From NCBI RefSeq assembly GCF_029962605.1, contig NZ_CP124750.1, positions 3,968,001 through 4,032,000 of the forward strand: a stretch of 64,000 bases of DNA, in the 5' to 3' direction. The notes beneath the pieces are model-generated. The model had not been told where the DNA came from. It saw only the letters and a program-made list of their open reading frames with translations, and did no database searches. This document shows, piece after piece, positions 58,649 to 64,000 of this stretch. Positions within the stretch are counted from its first letter, which is position 1. Each line of letters starts with the position of its first letter. This DNA comes from Serratia sarumanii (lineage in GTDB: Bacteria > Pseudomonadota > Gammaproteobacteria > Enterobacterales > Enterobacteriaceae). A program made the translations under genes and the position numbers.

Positions 58649-58993
58649 ATGTGGCAAGTGGTGACCGTCGAACGGTTCGACGACTGGTTTTTAGCGCTGA
58701 ACAACGCCCAGCAAACAAGCATCCTGGCGGCGATCTTCAAATTGCAGACGTTCGGCCCGCAGTTGACGCGGCCGCATGCCGATACGCTGTATTTTTCCGA
58801 CGCGGTCCGGCAGTTGAAGGAGCTGCGCGTTCAACATCGCGGGCGCCCTTTCAGGGTGTTTTTCGCCTTTGACCCACAGCGGCAAGCGGTATTGCTGTGC
58901 GGTGGCGATAAAACCGGCGACAAACGCTTTTACCAGCGCATGTTGCCCATCGCCGCCATGGAGTTTTCACATTATCTGGCAACCCGGAGGTAG
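58649..58993 (+). CDS. RelE/HigB-type toxin (Gp49-like, DUF891)
   Basis: The 114-residue basic protein matches the phage-derived Gp49-like/HigB branch of the RelE superfamily: 'LTRPHADTLYFSDAVRQLKE', then 'LRVQHRGRPFRVFFAFDPQR', then 'AVLLCGGDKTGDKRFYQRML'. Such toxins are usually ribosome-dependent mRNA interferases. It is followed by an HTH antitoxin in toxin-first order, typical of higBA. The gene is AT-richer at its promoter than the surroundings and sits between galR and lysA, which adjoin in E. coli. The family is confident; activity is inferred. Confidence 0.88.
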   Translation: MWQVVTVERFDDWFLALNNAQQTSILAAIFKLQTFGPQLTRPHADTLYFSDAVRQLKELRVQHRGRPFRVFFAFDPQRQAVLLCGGDKTGDKRFYQRMLPIAAMEFSHYLATRR

Positions 58994-58998
58994 TGCAG

Positions 58999-59301
58999 AT
59001 GGCCAAACCTTTATCCCAACTGATCGATAAACTCGATCCCGCCGTCGTTGCCGCCGCCAGGCAAAAAGCGGATCAGGAAATTTTCGAGCTGCGGCTGGCG
59101 ATGCTGAGGGAAGAGCTGGCGGTCTCTCAGGTTGAATTGGCGAAGCGGCTCGGCATCAGCCAACCCTCCGTCGCCAATTTGGAAAAGCGCGGCAGCGAAA
59201 TAAAGCTGTCGTCGCTCAAACGCTATATCGAGGCCATGGGCGGCACGCTGTCGCTGGATGTGCAATTGCCCAATGGCCAACACCGCCGCATGACGCTGTG
59301 A
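58999..59301 (+). CDS. XRE-family HigA-like antitoxin
   Basis: The 100-residue protein has a helix-turn-helix of the Cro/CI type ('LAVSQVELAKRLGISQPSVA', residues ~39-58), followed by 'KRYIEAMGGTLSLDV', a frequent ending in HigA-like antitoxins. The ATG at 58999 lies 5 bases after the toxin stop and has GGAGG 8 nt upstream, inside the last toxin codons. It should neutralise the upstream toxin and repress the shared promoter. It ends 27 bases before the convergent lysA stop. Confidence 0.88.
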   Translation: MAKPLSQLIDKLDPAVVAAARQKADQEIFELRLAMLREELAVSQVELAKRLGISQPSVANLEKRGSEIKLSSLKRYIEAMGGTLSLDVQLPNGQHRRMTL

Positions 59302-59328
59302 AGCGAGCGCAAGGCGCCCGCCCGCTTA

Positions 59329-60591
59329 TCAGATAAGCTCCAGCGCGATCAGCTCTTCGATGGTCTGGCGGCGGCGGATCAGCCGCGGTTCGCCGTTTTC
59401 GAACAGCACTTCGGGCAACAGCGGGCGGCTGTTGTAGTTGGAGGACATCGATGCGCCGTAGGCGCCGGTGTCGTGGAACACCAGATAATCGCCGATCTGC
59501 ACCGGCGGCAGTTCGCGGGTTTCCACGCCGCCGCCCGCCTGCTGGGTGAACACGTCGCCGGATTCGCACAGCGGCCCGGCAATTACCGTCTCGCGCAGCG
59601 CTTGCCGCGAGGTGTCGCGCCCATCGGCCGGCAACAGCGAAATATGGTGATAGCTGCCGTACATTGCCGGGCGCATCAGATCGTTAAAACCGGCGTCCAC
59701 CAGCACGAAGTGGCGGCTGCCCATGTCTTTTACCGCCCGCACCTCGGCCACCAAGACGCCCGCTTCCGCCATCAGGAAACGCCCCGGTTCGATCTCCAAC
59801 TGCACCGGATGCCCCAGATGCGCGGCGATGCGTTCACGCGCCCGGTTCCACAACCCGAAATAGTGTTCGGTATCGATCGCCTCTTCGCCGTACTGGTACG
59901 GGATAGACAGGCCACCGCCGGCGGAAATGGCGCTGATATCATGACCGAGATCGATCACCTGCTGCACCATCGCATCGCAGACGCGCTCCAGATGCTGGTA
60001 ATCGACGCCGGAACCGATGTGCATGTGCACGCCGACAAGCTTCAGGCCGTAGCGGCGAATTTTCTCCACCGCCTGCGGCAGGTCGGCATACCAGATACCG
60101 TGCTTGCTATTCTCGCCGCCGGTGTTGGTTTTCTGGCTATGGCCGTGGCCAAACCCCGGGTTAATGCGCAGCCACACCGGGTGCCCTGCGGAAACCTGGC
60201 CGAGCTGATCCAGCATGTCGATGGAACCGGCGTTGACCGGGATCTTCAATTCGCTGACGCGCGCCAGCGTGGCGTGATCCAACACGTCCGCGGTAAACAC
60301 GATTTCGCTCGGTTCGCCGCCCGGCTGAAAACCGGCCTGCAGCGCCCGCTCGATCTCGCCCAGCGACACCGAATCCACCTTCACGCCCTGCTCGCGCATC
60401 AAGCGCAAAATATGAATGTTCGAACAGGCCTTCTGTGCGAAACGGATAGTGTCGAAATGGCGCAGCTGAGCGATGCGCTGGCTGATGATGTCCGCATCAT
60501 AGGCCCAAACCGGGCAGCCGAAACGCTGCGGCAAGGCCAACAGGTTAGCGGCGTTCAACGCAGTGGAGGTGTCGTGCAACGGGCGTGGCAT
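59329..60591 (-). CDS. lysA: Diaminopimelate decarboxylase LysA
   Basis: The 420-residue PLP enzyme of fold type III has the same length as E. coli LysA. It converts meso-diaminopimelate to lysine, the last step of the pathway that includes DapD. The PLP lysine is Lys54 in 'IRFAQKACSNIH'. The phosphate-binding and active-site segments 'GVHMHIGSGVDYQHLE', 'EIEPGRFLMAEAGVL' and 'GPLCESGDVFTQQ' (with the catalytic Cys) are intact. The ATG at 60591 (MPRPLHDTST) is used; it is divergent from its activator lysR. Confidence 0.97.
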   Translation of the reverse strand: MPRPLHDTSTALNAANLLALPQRFGCPVWAYDADIISQRIAQLRHFDTIRFAQKACSNIHILRLMREQGVKVDSVSLGEIERALQAGFQPGGEPSEIVFTADVLDHATLARVSELKIPVNAGSIDMLDQLGQVSAGHPVWLRINPGFGHGHSQKTNTGGENSKHGIWYADLPQAVEKIRRYGLKLVGVHMHIGSGVDYQHLERVCDAMVQQVIDLGHDISAISAGGGLSIPYQYGEEAIDTEHYFGLWNRARERIAAHLGHPVQLEIEPGRFLMAEAGVLVAEVRAVKDMGSRHFVLVDAGFNDLMRPAMYGSYHHISLLPADGRDTSRQALRETVIAGPLCESGDVFTQQAGGGVETRELPPVQIGDYLVFHDTGAYGASMSSNYNSRPLLPEVLFENGEPRLIRRRQTIEELIALELI

Positions 60592-60724
60592 GGCGATATT
60601 CCCAATTCGAAAATGACGGCAGATAACGCCATAGTGCCGCACGCTGAATCGGGTGGAAAATATCTATTTAGCCGTAGTCTATTCATTTATGATATGGGTT
60701 TCCCCTTAATCGAGCGGCCTCGCC

Positions 60725-61648
60725 ATGCACAGCATCTCTTTGCGGCAGATCGAAATCTTTCGGGCGGTGATGACCACCGGCAACCTGACCGAGGCGGCGG
60801 CCCTGCTGCAGACCTCGCAACCGACCGTCAGCCGTGAGCTGGCGCGTTTTGAAAAGCTGATTCGGCTGCAGCTGTTCGATCGGGTGCGCGGGCGCTTGTC
60901 CCCTACCGTGCAGGGATTGCGGCTGTTCGAAGAGGTGCAGCGCTCCTATTACGGCCTCGATCGCATCGTCAACGCCGCCGCCGGCATCCGCCAGTTTCAG
61001 CAGGCGCAGCTGTCGATCGTGTGCCTGCCGGTATTTTCCCAATCGCTGCTGCCGGCGGTGTGCCGGCCCTTTATCGAACGTTACCCGGAAGTCAGCTTTA
61101 GCGTTATCCCGCAAGAGTCGCCGCTGCTGGAAGAGTGGTTGTCGGCCCAGCGCCACGATCTCGGGCTGACGGAAACCACCCTGACGCCGGCGGGCACCGA
61201 GCGAGTGACGCTGATGACGTTGAACGAAGTGTGCGTGCTGCCGACGGGCCACCCGCTGCTGCTGAAAGATCGGCTGACGCCGCAGGACTTCGCCGGGCAG
61301 AACTTTATCAGCCTGTCGAGCACCGACAGCTATCGCCACCTGCTGGATGCTTTGTTCGGCGAACAGGGCGTCGAGCGCCGCATGGTGATGGAAACGCACA
61401 GCGCGGCATCGGTATGCGCCATGGTGAGGGCCGGCGTGGGGGTGTCGATCGTCAACCCGCTGACGGCGCTCGACTATGCCGGCAACGGCGTGCACGTGCG
61501 GCCGTTCAGCATCGACGTGCCGTTCACCGTCAGCCTTATTCGGCCGCTACACCGCCCCTCGTCGGCGCTGGTGACGGCCTTTATCGACCACCTTCATCAG
61601 CAGGCCGCCACCTTTGTCGCCCGGCTGGCCGCCGCCGTCAGGCGCTGA
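60725..61648 (+). CDS. lysR: LysR, transcriptional activator of lysA
   Basis: The 307-residue founding-type LysR regulator has the helix-turn-helix 'NLTEAAALLQTSQPTVSREL' at residues ~19-38, then the effector-binding domain ('GVGVSIVNPLTALDYAGNGV' near the C terminus). It activates lysA in response to diaminopimelate and is repressed by lysine. The 133-bp divergent region to lysA contains AT-rich sequence with a TATGAT box (60689-60694), probably for lysR. The pair matches the E. coli lysA-lysR arrangement. Confidence 0.94.
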   Translation: MHSISLRQIEIFRAVMTTGNLTEAAALLQTSQPTVSRELARFEKLIRLQLFDRVRGRLSPTVQGLRLFEEVQRSYYGLDRIVNAAAGIRQFQQAQLSIVCLPVFSQSLLPAVCRPFIERYPEVSFSVIPQESPLLEEWLSAQRHDLGLTETTLTPAGTERVTLMTLNEVCVLPTGHPLLLKDRLTPQDFAGQNFISLSSTDSYRHLLDALFGEQGVERRMVMETHSAASVCAMVRAGVGVSIVNPLTALDYAGNGVHVRPFSIDVPFTVSLIRPLHRPSSALVTAFIDHLHQQAATFVARLAAAVRR

Positions 61649-61675
61649 AAGCGGCGTGGGAATATTGCCGAAGCA

Positions 61676-62584
61676 TCAGCGCAGCGTCGCCTGCCACTGC
61701 GGATCGGTGGCGAACCACTCCACCAAAAAGTCCAGCATGGTGCGCAAGGTGGCGGGCATCTGGCGGCGTGAGGTATAGATGCCGTAGATGCCCATCGACT
61801 GCGGCCGGTAATCCGGCAACAGTTCGACCAGTTCGCCGCTGGCCAGCAGCGGCGCCGCCGAATAATAGGGCTGCATGGAAATGCCCGCCCCCTGCACCGT
61901 GCCGGCCATCAGCACCACCGACTCGTTGGCACTCAGGTTGCCGCTGACCGCCACCGCCGATTTCACGCCCTGAGCATCGAAGTGCCACAGGCTTTTGCCG
62001 AAATAGGAGTAGGTCAGGCAGTTGTGCAACGCCAGATCCTGCGGTTGACGCGGGGTGCCGTGCGCCGCCAGATATGCCGGCGCGGCGCACACCACCGATG
62101 CGCAGGTGGACAGCGGGCGGGCGATCAGGTTGGGATCCAGCTCGTTGGTGATGCGCAGCGCCAGATCGATGCGCTCTTCCACCAGGTTCACCGCCCGGTT
62201 GTTCATCTGCAGATCGACCGCCACCTGCGGGTGACGCTTCAGATACTGAGCGACCGCCCCCACCAGCGCCGTTTGCCCGAGCGATTGCGAACAGGTGATG
62301 CGCAGCAGGCCGCGCAACTCGTCGCTCTGCCCTTCCTCCACCAGGTCGATCTCCCCCGCCAGCGCCAGCATTTGCCGGCAGCGTTCCAGAGTGCGCTCCC
62401 CGGCGTCGGTCAGACTAAGCTTACGGGTAGTGCGGTGCAGTAAACGCGCCCCGGCCCATTGCTCCATCTGCGCCAGGTAGCGCGTCACCATCGCGCGCGA
62501 CATCTCCAGCGTTTCCGCGGCGGCGATCATGCTGCCGCGATCGACGATGGTGACAAAAACCTCAGCGGCGGTAATGCGATCCAT
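61676..62584 (-). CDS. LysR-type transcriptional regulator, CrgA-like subgroup
   Basis: The 302-residue protein has an N-terminal helix-turn-helix ('IAAAETLEMSRAMVTRYLAQ', residues ~20-39) and the wing 'ARLLHRTTRKLSLTDAGERT' common to the large CrgA/YafC/DmlR branch. The effector domain includes 'RIDLALRITNELDPNLIARP'. The ligand is unknown. It is divergent from the secreted MBL-fold gene, and the 108-bp intergenic region carries repeat elements that could be its binding sites, so that gene and the following DsbA-like gene are likely targets. Confidence 0.85.
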   Translation of the reverse strand: MDRITAAEVFVTIVDRGSMIAAAETLEMSRAMVTRYLAQMEQWAGARLLHRTTRKLSLTDAGERTLERCRQMLALAGEIDLVEEGQSDELRGLLRITCSQSLGQTALVGAVAQYLKRHPQVAVDLQMNNRAVNLVEERIDLALRITNELDPNLIARPLSTCASVVCAAPAYLAAHGTPRQPQDLALHNCLTYSYFGKSLWHFDAQGVKSAVAVSGNLSANESVVLMAGTVQGAGISMQPYYSAAPLLASGELVELLPDYRPQSMGIYGIYTSRRQMPATLRTMLDFLVEWFATDPQWQATLR

Positions 62585-62595
62585 AATTAGTCCGA

Positions 62596-62648
62596 TTTAT
62601 GCAACGAATAATTGCTTATTATCCGGTTTTTCTATCGCTTTATGCAAC
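62596..62648. promoter_or_regulatory. Direct repeats TTTATGCAAC in the divergent regulator/MBL intergenic region
   Basis: TTTATGCAAC occurs at 62596-62605 and again at 62639-62648, 43 bp apart (about four helical turns). The first copy overlaps an inverted repeat GCAA-N7-TTGC (62601-62615) of T-N11-A type, the usual LysR-type recognition form. Confidence 0.55.
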
Positions 62649-62692
62649 CTAACATCATTACAACATTAACCGATACCTAAGGACCTCTGCCC

Positions 62693-63577
62693 ATGTTTAA
62701 GAAATCACTGTTAACTCTGGCCTTCACCGGCGTCGCCACCCTCAGCACCTACGCCACCGCGGCCGACACCCTGACCATGGAAGTGTATAACCCGGGCGAG
62801 AAAAGCGTGTTCCCGGTGTCTTCCGAAATCATCAGCGGCAAACACGAAGTGGCGCTGATCGACGCTCAGTTCCAGCGTAACGACGCCGAAGCGCTGGTTA
62901 AAAAGATCAAAGCGACCGGCAAGAAACTGACCACCGTTTACATCAGCCACTCAGACCCGGATTTCTATTTCGGTCTGGACGTGATTAAAGCGGCCTTCCC
63001 GGAGGCGAAAATCATCGCTTCGCCAGGCACTATCAAGGACATCAACGCTACCAAAGACGGTAAAGTCGCCTATTGGGGCCCGATCCTGAAAGACAACGCG
63101 CCGAAAACCGTGATCGTGCCGCAGCCGCTGCAGGGCGACAGCTTCACCATCGACGGCCAGAAAGTGGAAGTGAAAGGCCTGAATGGCCCGACCCCCGATC
63201 GCACCTTCGTGTGGATCCCGGCGCTGAAGGCGGTCGTTGGCGGTGTCGCCGTCGCCGGTGACAACATCCACCCGTGGATCGCCGACAACCAGAGCGTGGA
63301 ATCGCGCCAGCACTGGCAGCAGACGCTGAAAAACATCGAAGCGCTGAAGCCGCAGGTCGTGGTGCCGGGCCACTTCCTGCCGGGCGCAGCGCAAACGCTG
63401 GCATCGGTGCACTTTACCCAGAAATACCTGACCACGCTGGAAGCCGAGCTGCCGAAGGCCAAGGATTCCGCCGCGCTGATTGAGGCGATGAAAAAGCACT
63501 ACCCGACGCTGAAAGACGAGTCGAGCCTGGAACTGAGCGCGAAAGTGCTGAAAGGCGAGATGAAGTGGCCGCAATAA
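62693..63577 (+). CDS. Secreted metallo-beta-lactamase-fold protein with altered metal motif
   Basis: The 294-residue protein has an N-terminal signal peptide (residues ~1-24, ending TYATAA), so it should be periplasmic or exported. The fold is recognised from the order of motifs: a beta-sandwich start, 'TVYISHSDPDFYFGLDVIKA', 'AGDNIHPW' (Asp190) and 'VVVPGHFLPG' (His227). The HxHxDH metal motif is degenerate: His86-Ser-Asp88-Pro-Asp90-Phe91, so two of the usual His ligands are replaced. It may bind one metal or act non-catalytically. The substrate is unknown. It lies 68 bases upstream of a DsbA-like gene in the same direction and is divergent from a LysR-type regulator. Confidence 0.8.
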   Translation: MFKKSLLTLAFTGVATLSTYATAADTLTMEVYNPGEKSVFPVSSEIISGKHEVALIDAQFQRNDAEALVKKIKATGKKLTTVYISHSDPDFYFGLDVIKAAFPEAKIIASPGTIKDINATKDGKVAYWGPILKDNAPKTVIVPQPLQGDSFTIDGQKVEVKGLNGPTPDRTFVWIPALKAVVGGVAVAGDNIHPWIADNQSVESRQHWQQTLKNIEALKPQVVVPGHFLPGAAQTLASVHFTQKYLTTLEAELPKAKDSAALIEAMKKHYPTLKDESSLELSAKVLKGEMKWPQ

Positions 63578-63645
63578 GCGCCCGTGCGTGATTGAACCAG
63601 CCCTGGCGCCGCGGTGAGCTGCCGCGCGCCAGGCGAGGAGTAAAG

Positions 63646-64000
63646 ATGACCGAAACCACTCTGCATTACATTTTCGATCCGCTGTGCGGCTGGTGCTACG
63701 GCGCCGCGCCGCTGGTGAAAGCGGCTCAGAGCCTCCCTGGGCTGAAGGTTGTGCCGCACGCCGGCGGCATGATGACCGGCAACAACCGCCGTCAGATTAC
63801 CGACGAATGGCGCAACTACGTCATTCCGCACGACAAACGCATCGCCGAGATGACGGGCCAGCCTTTTGGCGAAGCCTATTTCAACGGCCTGCTGCGCGAC
63901 ACCACGGCAGTGATGGATTCCGAGCCGCCGATCACCGCTATCCTGGCGGCGGAAAAGCTGGCGGGCCGCGGGCTGGACATGCTGCACCGCATTCAGCAGG
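63646..64000 (+). CDS. DsbA-family (FrnE/YwbO-like) thiol oxidoreductase, 3' end outside window
   Basis: 118 codons are visible. The start 'MTETTLHYIFDPLCGWCYGA' has the redox motif Cys14-Gly-Trp-Cys17 near the N terminus and no signal peptide, pointing to the cytosolic DsbA-like family annotated as protein-disulfide isomerases. The ATG has GAGGAG upstream. It may be cotranscribed with the upstream MBL-fold gene. The C-terminal half is not available. Confidence 0.82.
   Translation, partial: MTETTLHYIFDPLCGWCYGAAPLVKAAQSLPGLKVVPHAGGMMTGNNRRQITDEWRNYVIPHDKRIAEMTGQPFGEAYFNGLLRDTTAVMDSEPPITAILAAEKLAGRGLDMLHRIQQ

Noticed and set aside
58507..58872. A 121-codon ORF after galR overlapping the toxin gene
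   Set aside because: It lies in a different frame from the clear HigB-like protein, covers the promoter region, and has no family pattern.

Overview
The window is about 64 kb of GC-rich enterobacterial chromosome. Gene content, protein similarity to Escherichia coli and local gene order fit a Serratia-like member of the Yersiniaceae, probably S. marcescens or a close relative. That assignment is inference from memory of the families; no search was run. Coding density is high and almost everything is a core gene. I see no prophage, insertion sequence, CRISPR array or large foreign island.

Layout. 1-2.3 kb: the 3' end of glnD, then dapD and yaeH, matching the 4-minute region of E. coli. From 2.3 kb to 61.6 kb the window follows the E. 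coli 63-64 minute region almost gene for gene: yqcA-truC-yqcC, csrB, syd, queF, ppnN, xni, rlmM, ygdD, gcvA, gcvB, ygdI, csdA-csdE, tcdA, mltA, three initiator tRNAs, amiC, argA, recD-recB-ptrA-recC, the minor pseudopilin cluster ppdC-ygdB-ppdB-ppdA, thyA-lgt-ptsP-rppH, mutH, ygdQ, ygdR, tas, lplT-aas, an omrA-type RNA, galR, lysA and lysR. From 61.7 to 64 kb lie a LysR-type regulator, a secreted degenerate metallo-beta-lactamase-fold protein and a DsbA-fold protein cut by the window end.

Departures from the E. coli order are the accessory part: pbpC plus a 1991-residue alpha-2-macroglobulin placed inside the yqcC-truC-yqcA run; an MFS transporter between yqcC and csrB; a BisC-family molybdoenzyme between omrA and galR; and a HigB/HigA-type toxin-antitoxin pair between galR and lysA.

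The intergenic regions hold much of the interest. Three regulatory RNAs can be read directly: CsrB (with about 25 GGA motifs and upstream 18-bp palindromes resembling UvrY sites), GcvB, and one OmrA/OmrB-type RNA. The unusually long AT-rich rppH-mutH gap carries DnaA boxes in the position known in E. coli for DARS2, the DnaA-reactivating sequence. argA has two tandem ARG boxes, and galR has a near-consensus GalR operator in its leader.

Functionally the window combines lysine and arginine biosynthesis (dapD, lysA/lysR, argA), nitrogen signalling (glnD, ptsP), RecBCD recombination, mismatch repair (mutH), peptidoglycan turnover and synthesis (mltA, amiC, pbpC), lysophospholipid salvage and lipoprotein maturation (lplT/aas, lgt), tRNA and rRNA modification (truC, queF, tcdA, rlmM), and global RNA-based regulation.
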